Shown here in pieces: positions 8,423-17,900 of a stretch of 64,000 nucleotides of DNA. Origin of the DNA: Candidatus Opimibacter skivensis (GTDB lineage Bacteria > Bacteroidota > Bacteroidia > Chitinophagales > Saprospiraceae); contig JADKGY010000032.1 of assembly GCA_016722045.1 (NCBI GenBank), positions 230,001-294,000 on the forward strand, read 5' to 3'. Every line of letters starts with the position of its first letter. The stretch's first letter is position 1. The translations under genes and the position numbers were made by a program. The notes below the pieces were generated by a model. It saw only the letters and a list, made by a program, of their open reading frames with translations, was not told the DNA's origin and did not search any database.

Positions 8423-8863
8423 TTGACGGGCATTCGGAAAAACAGCTTAAAGTTTACTTTGCTTGGTGACCGCAGAGACTTCTTTGGAATGTCCCCCGAA
8501 ACTTTGGTTAAAATTCCCCGCGAAAATCCAAGGGAAGAAATTTTATTTCCTGAAGCAAAGGCCAGTAGTAGTTGTACTGATAAACCTGTTTCTATCACTT
8601 CAGTTTATCCAGAACAGATCTTTCACGGCCCGAATACCGTAACCGTAAATGCAGATGATGGCTTTGGCCACATAGAATCCTGTACATATATACTTCAGGC
8701 TGAGATTGATCCATCATTGGATTTACGAACAAAATTCATAGGTAATTATAATGGGACAAAGTCCACTACATATTACCATCACTTCGTGCAAACATATTGC
8801 TTAAGGGATTTCTCCTATTTGCAAACAACAGATTCAGACACGACCAGCTTTTTATCAACATAA
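8423..8863 (+). pseudogene. Possible remnant of a secreted-protein gene (HYR-like segment), or non-coding
   Basis: A 146-codon open frame with no convincing start context. One part, 'GPNTVTVNADDGFGHIESCT', resembles the 'TVTxxAxDGxGNxxSCTF' strand pattern of HYR/Ig-like repeats found in large Bacteroidota secreted proteins. The flanks do not resemble anything I know, and there is no signal peptide. An isolated single repeat suggests debris of a larger gene. It could equally be chance coding in the 560-bp spacer 8404-8967, whose remainder shows only AT-rich low-complexity sequence. Confidence 0.3.
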
Positions 8864-8967
8864 AAAAATCTGGTAAGCTTACTTAGTGTAAATTGGTGGC
8901 AGCGCGTCTACTTATTAGCAAAATTCTATTTGCGTAAATTAGCGCAAATTAGCAGCTATCCTACTTT

Positions 8968-9885
8968 ATGAAAATTCTCATCACCGGTGGTGCCGGATAC
9001 ATCGGATATAGCCTTGTCAAGCAACTGCTGGAGGATGTAGATCAATTACATTCGATTATCATCTATGACAATTTGTCCAGACGGAATTATAGCTTTTTTA
9101 CGGAAGCTAAATTTGATCACAAGCCGGTAAAACTGATCCAGGGGGATATACTTGATGGAAGGATGTTGCAACAAGCTTTGGAAGGAGTGGACTGGGTGGT
9201 TCATCTGGCGGCAAAAGTCACAACACCATTTGCGGATTCTGATGCGCATACGTTTGATCAGGTCAATCATTGGGGATCTGCTCAATTAGCTTATGCGATT
9301 GAAAAATCATCCGTTTCACAGGTCATCAATCTAAGCAGCATATCCATCTATGGTGATCACCTCCATCCGGTTGATGAAACCACTTTACCTAATCCTCAAT
9401 CTTTTTATGGCCGCTCAAAGTATGAGGGTGAAAAACAAATCAATGTCCTCAACCACAACCGAAAAGTCTATACACTTCGATCAGGGAATGTATATGGTTA
9501 TAATCCATCCTACAGAATTGATGCAGTCGTGAACAGGCTGCTTTTTCAGGCGAATTTCCTTGGAAAAATTACAGTTAATGGAAGCGGCGAGCAACAACGA
9601 AGCTTTATCCATGTAGATAAAGTAGCTAATGCTGTGGTTCGTATAATAGATGGCAAGATTGCGCCGGGTACGTACAACCTGGTTGAACACAATCTTTCTA
9701 TCAATGCCATCGCTTCGGAAATACATGAACTATATCCAAAGCTTGATATTATCCATGCCAATCACAATATCAGGATGAAAGATGTCCTGACTGCTCTGCC
9801 TTGTACAATCTGGTCTCAAATGGCGCTTCCGGCCAGGTCATTGCATGAAGAATTGTCCGATTTTAAAGCCCATTTTTCGTTTTAA
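8968..9885 (+). CDS. NAD-dependent epimerase/dehydratase (extended SDR)
   Basis: A 305-residue nucleotide-sugar epimerase-type enzyme. The Rossmann motif 'ITGGAGYIGYSLV' lies at the N-terminus, 'DWVVHLAAKV' follows, and the catalytic Ser region 'NLSSISIYGD' and 'YGRSKYEGE' give the Ser-Tyr-x3-Lys set. Such enzymes act on UDP- or dTDP-sugars in polysaccharide synthesis, but substrate is not readable. It stands alone between spacers; the epimerase could supply sugars for the glycosyltransferases elsewhere in the window (inference). Confidence 0.88.
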   Translation: MKILITGGAGYIGYSLVKQLLEDVDQLHSIIIYDNLSRRNYSFFTEAKFDHKPVKLIQGDILDGRMLQQALEGVDWVVHLAAKVTTPFADSDAHTFDQVNHWGSAQLAYAIEKSSVSQVINLSSISIYGDHLHPVDETTLPNPQSFYGRSKYEGEKQINVLNHNRKVYTLRSGNVYGYNPSYRIDAVVNRLLFQANFLGKITVNGSGEQQRSFIHVDKVANAVVRIIDGKIAPGTYNLVEHNLSINAIASEIHELYPKLDIIHANHNIRMKDVLTALPCTIWSQMALPARSLHEELSDFKAHFSF

Positions 9886-9908
9886 AGCGCTAAAAAAGAA
9901 AGGTTGTT

Positions 9909-10002
9909 GGTTGTTAGAAAGTAGACCGGGCATTAGGTCGTCGTTTTTGGGGCTTTTTCACCAATGACCGATGACCAGAAACATGTCTACTTTCCAACAA
10001 CC
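9909..10002. repeat. Inverted repeat downstream of the epimerase gene
   Basis: Arms at 9909-9926 (GGTTGTTAGAAAGTAGAC) and 9985-10002 are complementary except for one position. The inner segment has further short complementarity around GGTCGTCG and CGATGACC. It lies in the epimerase to GT5 spacer and may act as a transcription end or be a dispersed element. It lacks a clear U-tract. Confidence 0.6.
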
Positions 10003-10081
10003 TTCAACACTTTCCCATATCGTGCCCTCGACCCAATCGCCTCCAGATAGTTGAAACCTAAGATTTTAGACAATTTATAGC

Positions 10082-10089
10082 TATCTTTG
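10082..10089 (+). promoter_or_regulatory. Candidate -7 element for the GT5-DUF4270-glmS group
   Basis: TATCTTTG followed by CA fits the Bacteroidota -7 consensus TAnnTTTG very well. It is 67 bp before the GT5 start, and no good TTG -33 box is seen at normal spacing. A short G/C-rich hairpin (CAGCCCTCCGGGCTA) sits in the leader right after it. Confidence 0.55.
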
Positions 10090-10156
10090 CAGCCCTCCGG
10101 GCTAAAGGGGCCCAATCCGGTGCATATATTTTGATGATCTAAGGATAATTTATACA

Positions 10157-10969
10157 ATGAGTATTAAGAAGCGAGTGTTGTTCCTTACGCAGGAAATGTC
10201 ACCATATACTGATCTTTCGGAGATTTCGGAGATAGTTAAAAAACTGCCTTTATATACCCAGGACAATGGTATGGAAATAAGGGTATTGATGCCTCGTTTT
10301 GGGAGTATCAACGAGCGAAGGCACCGCCTTCATGAGGTAGTCAGGTTGTCAGGGATGAATATTATCATCAATGATGATGACTATCCGCTGATCATCAAAG
10401 TGGCTTCCCTTCCGGGTGCAAGACTCCAGGTTTACTTCCTGGATAACGAGGAGTTTTTCAAAAGAAAATTCATGTTCGAGGACCAGGCGGGCAAGTTGTT
10501 CGATGACAACCAGGACAGGATGGTTTTCTTTTGCAAAGGTGCGGTAGAAACCGTCCGCAAATTTGGCTGGGCACCGGATGTGGTACATTGCCATGGGTGG
10601 ATGACTTCTTTAGTTCCATTTTACCTTAGGACAGCCTATAAAGATGATCCTCTTTTCAAGAAGAGTAAGATCGTTTATTCAGTCTATAACGAAAGCCTGG
10701 AATCGAATTTCAATAAAGATTTCTTTACCAAAGCTTCCATCAATAATCTTCAACCAAAAGATCTGGCTGCATACCAAAATAGTGCAGGGGACGTTAAGCT
10801 ACACAAGGGCGCCATGGAGTATGCAGATGCTTTGATCCAGGGTGCAAAAAAACTTGATGCAACACTGGCCAAAGAGATGAAAGCCACGAACAAACCTTCA
10901 CTTTCTTATCACGACATGGACAGCTATTTGCCGGCTTATTTCGATTTCTACAAAGGGCTGATGAATTAA
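10157..10969 (+). CDS. Glycogen/starch synthase N-terminal (GT5-like) domain protein
   Basis: A 270-residue protein matching only the first Rossmann domain of GT5 glycogen synthases: 'RVLFLTQEMSPYTDLSEISE' replaces the usual substrate loop, then 'IRVLMPRFGSINERRH', 'FFCKGAVE' and 'WAPDVVHCHGWMTSLVPFYL'. The C-terminal GT-B half is absent, and the ADP-glucose loop K-x-G-G is changed to T-D-L-S, so normal glycogen synthesis is doubtful. From memory, this short paralog is common in Bacteroidota near panC or DUF4270, and here it heads GT5 - DUF4270 - glmS - DUF4290. The role is unknown; a regulatory or sugar-binding function is possible. Confidence 0.85.
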   Translation: MSIKKRVLFLTQEMSPYTDLSEISEIVKKLPLYTQDNGMEIRVLMPRFGSINERRHRLHEVVRLSGMNIIINDDDYPLIIKVASLPGARLQVYFLDNEEFFKRKFMFEDQAGKLFDDNQDRMVFFCKGAVETVRKFGWAPDVVHCHGWMTSLVPFYLRTAYKDDPLFKKSKIVYSVYNESLESNFNKDFFTKASINNLQPKDLAAYQNSAGDVKLHKGAMEYADALIQGAKKLDATLAKEMKATNKPSLSYHDMDSYLPAYFDFYKGLMN

Positions 10970-11000
10970 ACGATTCAGCTGCGTAACCCAGGATTTTCAT

Positions 11001-12359
11001 ATGGCATTATACAAAAGACTTCTTTTTGTCCTGACTTTATTGGTTTTGGTACTTGCATCCTGCACAAAACCTGTCCTCATCGGGTCTGATTTTCTAGAAG
11101 ATGAGAAAGCTTCACTGAAGTTTAAAGATGATTTTTCTTTATCCTTTTTTACGGAAAAGACCGATAGTGTACTCGTGCATGGGGCCGATGTGACCAGTCA
11201 GCTTTATACCTATCTCCTTGGAGAACTTGACGATCCTTTTTTCGGAAAAGCAATCGCTGAAATTTATGCTCAGCCGATTTTACCTACTGTAGGCACTGAA
11301 CTTCTTGGAGCCACTTTAGATTCAGTCGTTCTGGAATTGAGATATGATACCCTTGGTAACTATGGAACTATTGCAGCTCCGGTGACAATTGAAGTGCACC
11401 GAATGACTCAACGACCTGACTTTAAGACAGACTATTACTCCAATGAGAGCTTTACGTACAGCTCCGAAGTATTGGGTTCGCTCACATTTACGCCCAGACC
11501 TAAAGACAGTGTTACAGTTATCAGGTCAATGGATACTGTGAAAATGGCTCCTCATATCAGGATTCCATTAAATACGCTTTTATTCAGTGATATTACGTCA
11601 CAGGATACTATTGTATATCAGCATCTGGATAGCTTTCTTACTTATTTCAATGGCCTCTTCATTAAAATGACAAATGCAGGCAATACAATGCTTGGTCTCA
11701 ATTTAGTCAATTCAGTAAGTGGCTTGTCTGTTTTTTACAAACCTAAAGACACCGAAGAACACAAAGAATTCAAATTTGTATTCACAGGTGCAAGTGTAAA
11801 AGCCGTTCATTTCGAAAATGATTATTCCGGTAGTCCCGTACAGGCGGCCCTTGCTCCTGAACCAGAGAGTGATTACTGGTATGTTCAGGGTATGTCTGGT
11901 GTAAGGACAAAAATGGTGGTAGATGGCCTTTCTGATCTTGGTACCGCTATTATAAATGAAGCTGACCTGGAAATTTATTGTTCATTTCCTGATGGGGATG
12001 ATCCTTTTCTTTATCCAGTGCTTCCATTCATAGTGACGCAAATCAGTACAGACACTTCGATAGCTAATTCTTTGGATGTCAACATAGCACTTTCGAGGGC
12101 TTCAGGTAATTATTACAGTACGACATATGAAGCCATTTATGGAGGTGTTGCCCGCAAGGCGGCCGACGGTCCCCCTGCCATTTATAAGTATGAGATGAAG
12201 GTCACCTCCCAGATCAAAGATATCTTTGCAGGGAAAAAGGAAAATATCATATATTTCAATCCAATTGATAAGGGAAATCAGCCTGGCAGATCTATCATCT
12301 TTGGCCCTGGAAATCCATTATATGCACCCAGATTGAAAGTGTATTATACTGCTTTATAG
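11001..12359 (+). CDS. DUF4270 lipoprotein
   Basis: A 452-residue predicted lipoprotein with signal sequence and lipobox 'LLVLVLASC' (lipidated Cys about residue 21). The DUF4270 hallmark 'IGSDFLEDEKASLKF' follows, then 'LGELDDPFFGKAIAEIYAQP' and the C-terminal 'IIFGPGNPLYAPRLKVYYT'. The family is confined, as far as I know, to Bacteroidota and lacks a known biochemical function; the beta-rich sequence suggests a surface or periplasmic protein. It begins 31 bp after the GT5-like gene, and this pairing is typical of the phylum. Confidence 0.9.
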   Translation: MALYKRLLFVLTLLVLVLASCTKPVLIGSDFLEDEKASLKFKDDFSLSFFTEKTDSVLVHGADVTSQLYTYLLGELDDPFFGKAIAEIYAQPILPTVGTELLGATLDSVVLELRYDTLGNYGTIAAPVTIEVHRMTQRPDFKTDYYSNESFTYSSEVLGSLTFTPRPKDSVTVIRSMDTVKMAPHIRIPLNTLLFSDITSQDTIVYQHLDSFLTYFNGLFIKMTNAGNTMLGLNLVNSVSGLSVFYKPKDTEEHKEFKFVFTGASVKAVHFENDYSGSPVQAALAPEPESDYWYVQGMSGVRTKMVVDGLSDLGTAIINEADLEIYCSFPDGDDPFLYPVLPFIVTQISTDTSIANSLDVNIALSRASGNYYSTTYEAIYGGVARKAADGPPAIYKYEMKVTSQIKDIFAGKKENIIYFNPIDKGNQPGRSIIFGPGNPLYAPRLKVYYTAL

Positions 12360-12487
12360 ATATCAATTTCGTTAGTTGAGGGCTTTTATTCAAATCTTAA
12401 TTAGCCTAAATGATGTTTCCCAAACCGAGAATAAATCAGGACTTGTCCGGTATCATAATTGTTGACTTAGATTAATGCATTGATTTT

Positions 12488-14322
12488 ATGTGTGGAATCG
12501 TTGGATATATTGGCCATCGCCCTGCTTATCAGGTGCTGATGCAGGGTTTGAAGCAACTGGAATATCGTGGATATGACAGTGCCGGTGTTGCCTTGCTGAA
12601 TTCTACAATGACTTTGTTCAAAAAGAAAGGCAAAGTATCCCAACTTGAAGATTTCATTGGTGACCAGAAACTGACGGCTACAGCCGGCATGGGACATACA
12701 CGTTGGGCTACTCATGGTGAGCCGAATGATATCAATGCTCACCCTCATGTCTCCAATAATGGAAACCTGGTGATGATCCACAATGGGATCATTGAAAATT
12801 ATTCAGTACTGAAGGAAGCTTTATTGCGAAACGGATTCACATTTAAAAGTGAGACAGATACAGAGGTATTCCTTAATCTGATTGAAGCTTTCCAGGATAA
12901 AGAAAACCTGGACCTGCCTGAAGCATTAAGTCTTGCTTTAGACAAAGTAGTGGGAGCATATGCAATTGTGATTGCCGACAAACGTAATCCCGATGTTCTT
13001 GTAGCCGCCCGCAAACAAAGTCCGCTTGTCGTAGGAATGGGTGAGAATGAATATTTCATTGGATCCGATGCCACGCCGATCGTCAGGTATACTAACAAGG
13101 TGATCTACATGAAGGACGACGAGATCGCTATCCTGGACAGGCACAATGGTGTGACGATAAAAAACAGTAAAAACCAGGTTCAGAAACCACGCATTGAAGA
13201 AATATCACTGAAGATTGAAGAGCTTGAAAAAGGTGGTTACGAACACTTCATGCTTAAAGAAATACATCAGCAACCACAGACTGTCTCGGATTGCATGCGC
13301 GGCCGACTCAATGATGTTGAAGGTTGGGTGAAACTAGGTGGCATGGAAGAATATGCTGTACAGTTTGAAAATGCCCAACGCATCATTATCGCAGGTTGCG
13401 GTACGTCATGGCATGCTGGCCTTATAGGTGAGTACTTGTTTGAAGATCTTGCCCGCGTGCCTGTAGAAGTAGAATATGCATCAGAATTGAGATATCGTAA
13501 CCCTGTGATCAGGGAAGGTGATATTGTGATGGCGATATCACAATCCGGTGAGACTGCAGATACACTTGCAGCACTTGAGCATGTGAAGAGTAAAGGTGCC
13601 ATCATCTATGGTGTAGTGAATGCAGTCGGTTCGTCAATAGCCCGATTGACAGATGCGGGATCATACATTCACTCAGGTCCTGAAATCGGTGTTGCTTCAA
13701 CTAAAGCGTTTACCGGACAGGTGACATTATTGAGCATGGCTGCCCTATGGCTGGGACACCGAAAAGGAACATTATCACATTCACGATATAGAAATCTGAT
13801 TTCAGAACTTGCAAAGATTCCTGAGCAAATCGCGGAGACATTGAAGGTCGAAGATCAGATCAAATACATAGCTTCGGAGATGACGGATTACAATAATTCG
13901 CTGTATCTCGGAAGAGGCTACAATTTCCCGGTTGCGTTGGAAGGTGCATTGAAGCTTAAAGAAATATCGTACATACATGCTGAAGGATATCCGGCAGCAG
14001 AAATGAAACATGGACCTATCGCTTTGATTGATGAGCATATGCCTGTAGTGGTATTAGCGACCAATCAAAGTGCTTATGATAAGCTCCTGAGTAATATTAT
14101 GGAAGTAAAAGCAAGGAAAGGAACAGTGATCGCGATCGTATCCAATGGAGCAAAAGAGATTCGCAAGTTTGCAGATCATGTCATTGAAATACCGACTACT
14201 GCAGAACCTTTTTCACCATTATTGTCGGTGATTCCTACACAATTGCTTTCATACCACATTGCCCGATTACGTGGATGTAATGTGGATCAGCCTCGCAATC
14301 TTGCGAAATCAGTAACTGTGGA

Positions 14323-14326
<4 letters not shown>
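12488..14326 (+). CDS. glmS: Glutamine--fructose-6-phosphate aminotransferase (isomerizing)
   Basis: A 612-residue GlmS making glucosamine-6-phosphate, the entry step to UDP-GlcNAc for peptidoglycan and lipid A. The N-terminal glutaminase starts with the nucleophile C2 in 'MCGIVGYIGHRP'. Further glutaminase motifs are 'QLEYRGYDSAGVAL' and 'GHTRWATHGEPND'. Two SIS domains follow, with 'GCGTSWHAG' and 'SQSGETADTL', ending in the conserved 'QPRNLAKSVTVE'. There is no glmS ribozyme-like leader in the 128-bp upstream spacer. The stop codon lies in the first unit of a GTGAATA array. Confidence 0.97.
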
Positions 14327-14371
<45 letters not shown>

Positions 14372-14396
14372 TAAAATCGAAAATACAAAATTGAAA

Positions 14397-15125
14397 ATGA
14401 TCAGATCAAATGAAGGGGAGAAAACCTTAGAATATAATTCAGGCAGAGAGAAGCTTATCCTTCCGGAATATGGACGGAATATTCAAAAGCTTGTGCTCCA
14501 TGCCAAGGAAATAGAGGATCCGGAATTACGACAGTCATATGTGGAAACATTGATTGAGCTGATGAATCAGATACTGCCGCATACCAAGACAGTGAAAGAA
14601 ATTGAAGATAAATTGTGGAATCATCTTTTCTTCATTGCGGACTATGATATTGATGTCAAAATCCCTGAAGGCGTGATCATTCACAAAAAAGGAGATGTCT
14701 TCATGATCCCTTCTGATGACATGCCTTATCCGCAAAAGAAAATACCTTATCGTCATTACGGATGGAATGTCCATACGATGATCCAAAAAGCGATCACGAT
14801 GGAAGAAGGGCCAAAGAGAGAAGAGTTTGCGAAAATAATCGCTTCGTATATGAAGCTTGCTTATCGTACATGGGGAAAGGAGCAATTTGTCAATGATGAG
14901 CTGATCAAACAAGACCTCAAAAAAATATCACAAGGCCAATTGGTTGTAGCTGATGATGCGAGCATTGATAGTTATAAAAATGTAATTCCTCCGGCTGGTA
15001 ATTCACAGCGACGCAAGCAATATAAAGGTTCCGGTGGTGGACAACAAGGCCGCGATGGAAGACGCTTTCAGACTAATCGTCCTTCGAACAATAATAATAA
15101 CAATAAGAGGAAGAAGAGATACTAG
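14397..15125 (+). CDS. DUF4290 protein with basic Gly/Asn-rich tail
   Basis: A 242-residue protein of the Bacteroidota family DUF4290: 'LEYNSGREKLILPEYGRNIQ' near the N-terminus, 'IEDKLWNHLFFIADYDIDV' and 'IPYRHYGWNVHTMIQKAI'. I start at the ATG at 14397, because an earlier in-frame GTG at 14358 lies in repeat DNA. The last 40 residues are disordered, rich in Gly, Arg, Asn and Lys ('KGSGGGQQGRDGRR', then poly-Asn and 'KRKKRY'), as in RNA-binding tails. Family function is unknown. DUF4290 genes often adjoin murA in the phylum, but here murA is 31 kb away. A GCAGGGA array starts on the base after its stop. Confidence 0.9.
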   Translation: MIRSNEGEKTLEYNSGREKLILPEYGRNIQKLVLHAKEIEDPELRQSYVETLIELMNQILPHTKTVKEIEDKLWNHLFFIADYDIDVKIPEGVIIHKKGDVFMIPSDDMPYPQKKIPYRHYGWNVHTMIQKAITMEEGPKREEFAKIIASYMKLAYRTWGKEQFVNDELIKQDLKKISQGQLVVADDASIDSYKNVIPPAGNSQRRKQYKGSGGGQQGRDGRRFQTNRPSNNNNNNKRKKRY

Positions 15126-15188
15126 GCAGGGAGCAGGGAGCAGGGAGCAGGGAGCAGGGAGCAGGGAGCAGGGAGCAGGGAGCAGGGA
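15126..15188. repeat. GCAGGGA heptamer array, 9 perfect units
   Basis: Nine identical 7-nt units begin at the first base after the DUF4290 stop codon (15123-15125). They are followed by a GTGGCA hexamer run (about 15193-15211) and an ATTCAGT/GTTCAGT heptamer trio (about 15219-15240). This is the most homogeneous array in the window, implying recent expansion or strong maintenance. Confidence 0.93.
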
Positions 15189-15261
15189 GCAAGTGGCAGT
15201 GGCAGTGGCAGTTTTCGGTATTCAGTGTTCAGTATTCAGTAAAATTTAATTTGCGTAAATA

Positions 15262-15302
15262 CTTCGACTTGCTTTACTCAGTCTTGTGCTACAGCTCAGC
15301 AT
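15262..15302. repeat. Dispersed repeat copy (also at 54377-54417)
   Basis: About 40 bp, CTTCGACTTGCTTTACTCAG then TCTTGTGCTACAGCTCAGCA, recurs with a few changes at 54377-54417 downstream of the DUF4920 gene. Both copies are intergenic. It lies in the 15126-15653 spacer, which has no gene and is made of repeats and AT-rich sequence. Confidence 0.65.
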
Positions 15303-15502
15303 CACTGCGAAATTTGCGGCAAGAAGAGTATTGAGTAAAAGATCAATAATAATGGTCGTAGAGACGACGATTTACGGTTGGTGAGTAGCATCAGGTTGCG
15401 TAAAGCAGTCGAACCATCGCGTCTCCTTATTAGCATTAATCAGCGAAATTTGCTGTAAGAAGATCAAAGAGCAGTCAGCAATAGCTGTATATCGTAAAAC
15501 TT

Positions 15503-15583
15503 AAAGCTCCGGAGGAGCGAAATCTCTGTAACAAGAAAAACTGCGAATACCTTAGCTCCATAGGAGCGGCATCTCCGGTACAG
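15503..15583. repeat. Two copies of a short hairpin repeat (GCTCC-nnn-GGAGC type)
   Basis: Copies at 15503-15533 and 15553-15583 share the layout: stem AGCTCC, loop GGA or ATA with an AGG transition, stem GGAGCG, then a trailing A/CATCTCnGGTA-like word. Related elements with other stem bases occur at 38461-38492 and 38511-38527. I recall similar motifs in many Bacteroidota genomes. Confidence 0.65.
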
Positions 15584-15653
15584 AAAAATCAGCGATAATT
15601 TAGCGAAATTAGCGGCCACATAATCTCTGCACGCAAATATCCAGGGGCATAAA

Positions 15654-17900
15654 ATGAATAGATCATTAATTACCAAGTGGCCCCGTATTCTTTGGATCGT
15701 ATTCGTCCTATCCCTTCCTGCGATCATCATCTACAGTGCTTTCACCAAAATATTCCAGTGCCCAGCCTGCTATCTGTACGAGGACAGCGGGGACGGTCTT
15801 AAAAATTATTATACGCTCGCTTATTATGTACAGCATGATAAGGGGTGGCATTTTTCAGGCATGAATTATCCGTATGGTGAAAACATCATCTATACCGATA
15901 ACGAACCCATGCTGGCCCTGACATTGAAATGGATAGATCAACATGTAGTCGACATGGATCGACATGTGGTGGGCACGTTGAACATGTTATTACTGATATC
16001 GCTATATTTCTCAGTCCTGCTTATATATAAATTACTGCGAAGATGGGATGTGGGTAAATGGTGGGCACTGGCTTCTTCATTGTGTATCATCTTTTTGTCT
16101 CCGCAATTGTGGCGTTTCCATGGCCATTACGCACTTGCCTACGTTTGTTTTCTTCCTGCGCTCTTTCTCCTTATGGATTTATTGGTTCGGCAGGAAAAGA
16201 AGCGATGGTTGTGGGCATCATTATGTGGACTTCTGTTGATCGCGATGAGTCTGATGCATATGTATTTTCTTCTGATCAGCTTAGTTGTTCTGTTTTCATT
16301 TTTTGTTTTTTGGGGATGGTATCACAGGAAAGAAAAAAAACTACTGAAAGCTGTTTTGCCCTGGCTGGCCGGTGTAATAATTTTCCCTACAATAATCCTG
16401 ATGGGGATCAGACATACTACAGATACAATCACTGACAGACCTACAGAACCTTATGGATTGGATGTTCTCTCCGTAACATTTGGTTCTACTTTCTTCCCTT
16501 TCTTTCCACCTTTTGACAAAACATGGACTACTGTTTTAAAACAGGATGTTCCTGGTTTTGAACGAGTCGCCTACACTGGGCTCTTTGGTCTCTTGATGTT
16601 ACCGGTTCTTTTATTCTTCTTATTTCGAAAACGCGATGATCAACTCTTGACAGTTCATGTAAAAGCATTTCTGGCTGCAGCTGTTGTGACCTGGCTTGTG
16701 GCCGCAGGTGTATTTTATCAGAATGGATTTAAATTTCTCTGGGAAATAATACCGCTTTTGAAGCAATTCAGAAGCCTGGGCAGATTGGGAATATCCTTTT
16801 ATTATTTATACATGCTTGTTTGCAGCTATCTACTTTGGCAATTTTTCGTCAACATGCGCAATAAAGAAATGGGTGGTACCGGTGGATATGTATTGAGCAT
16901 TGTTTTCATTTTTTGGGGCTTCGAAGCATTTATGAATTTAAAAGCGGTCCGGGATCCTATCTTCAAAACAAATAATTATCTGGCGGCTGCCAAAGATGAT
17001 TATGTCCCTCTTTTACAAAAAGCAGGGTTTAAACCGGAAGATTTTCAGGCCATACTTCAACTTCCATTGGTCTCTATTGGGAATGAAAACTTAGGCGTCG
17101 CGCATGGTTTTTGGACATTGAGGGAAGGTATACATGCTTCTTTCGAAACCGGTTTGCCCTTGATTGATTATGCCATGTCGCGAACTTCGATAGCACAGGG
17201 GTTGGATATCATTGAATTGATCTCATCACCTTATTTTGAAAAGAAAAGAATGGCGACTTTTGATGATAGACCCATATTATTGGTTTGTGAGGAAGAATTT
17301 GTCACACCTGCAGAACGCCGGATCATCGACATGGCGGATAAGATAGGAACCTATCAATCAATAACATTGTATAATCTTCCTGTTGGAAAATTGAAAACCA
17401 TCACCCTTCCGGTTATGCCTGAGGACCTGCATGATGTGAAATGTGCAGGCTGGTTCAATGGTTTTGATGATATCAAATGTGATACATCGATGAGCGGAGC
17501 AGGCGCACTCCCGATCACGTCCTCACCCCGATCCCTCTGGTCATATACAGATACTTCAAAAGCAGAACGTCATTGGGATGTCAGCTTCTGGTCTCATGTT
17601 GATAATAAGAAAGGTGTTGTGCCAGTGCCTCGTATCATGGAGACCGATCCGAATGGAAATATACAATCGAATGCAGGAAAAGGCCGTGAAGAAATTGTAT
17701 GGGCAGAAGCTTATAGAGAATGGATACAGGTTGCATTTCCATTGACAACTAAAGGTACCGGATACAAGTATGAATTGTTTATTGATAATACAGGACCTGT
17801 GATTGATAATCTTTTAATCAAGGCTGTTGGTGATACCTGCATTCTGCATTTTCCCGAGATGACACTTTACAATAATATTCCAATCCCTGTCAGGAAATGA
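15654..17900 (+). CDS. Polytopic membrane protein, GT-C glycosyltransferase-like
   Basis: A 748-residue inner-membrane protein. A first helix lies at about residues 10-30, followed by a lumenal loop with acidic residues ('YLYEDSGDGLKNYYTLAYYV', 'YGENIIYTDNEPM') resembling the catalytic first loop of GT-C transferases. About nine further helices run to residue 430, then a soluble domain of about 300 residues. I cannot name the family; YfhO-like or PMT-like transferases are the nearest idea. The stop overlaps the start of an FkbM methyltransferase (ATGA), so the two are probably co-translated and act on a polysaccharide or glycolipid. Its start ATG follows a repeat-filled spacer. Confidence 0.7.
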   Translation: MNRSLITKWPRILWIVFVLSLPAIIIYSAFTKIFQCPACYLYEDSGDGLKNYYTLAYYVQHDKGWHFSGMNYPYGENIIYTDNEPMLALTLKWIDQHVVDMDRHVVGTLNMLLLISLYFSVLLIYKLLRRWDVGKWWALASSLCIIFLSPQLWRFHGHYALAYVCFLPALFLLMDLLVRQEKKRWLWASLCGLLLIAMSLMHMYFLLISLVVLFSFFVFWGWYHRKEKKLLKAVLPWLAGVIIFPTIILMGIRHTTDTITDRPTEPYGLDVLSVTFGSTFFPFFPPFDKTWTTVLKQDVPGFERVAYTGLFGLLMLPVLLFFLFRKRDDQLLTVHVKAFLAAAVVTWLVAAGVFYQNGFKFLWEIIPLLKQFRSLGRLGISFYYLYMLVCSYLLWQFFVNMRNKEMGGTGGYVLSIVFIFWGFEAFMNLKAVRDPIFKTNNYLAAAKDDYVPLLQKAGFKPEDFQAILQLPLVSIGNENLGVAHGFWTLREGIHASFETGLPLIDYAMSRTSIAQGLDIIELISSPYFEKKRMATFDDRPILLVCEEEFVTPAERRIIDMADKIGTYQSITLYNLPVGKLKTITLPVMPEDLHDVKCAGWFNGFDDIKCDTSMSGAGALPITSSPRSLWSYTDTSKAERHWDVSFWSHVDNKKGVVPVPRIMETDPNGNIQSNAGKGREEIVWAEAYREWIQVAFPLTTKGTGYKYELFIDNTGPVIDNLLIKAVGDTCILHFPEMTLYNNIPIPVRK

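Noticed and set aside
12360..12487. glmS ribozyme or riboswitch upstream of glmS
   Set aside because: The 128-bp spacer shows no conserved ribozyme core or P1-P2 pairing; AT-rich only.
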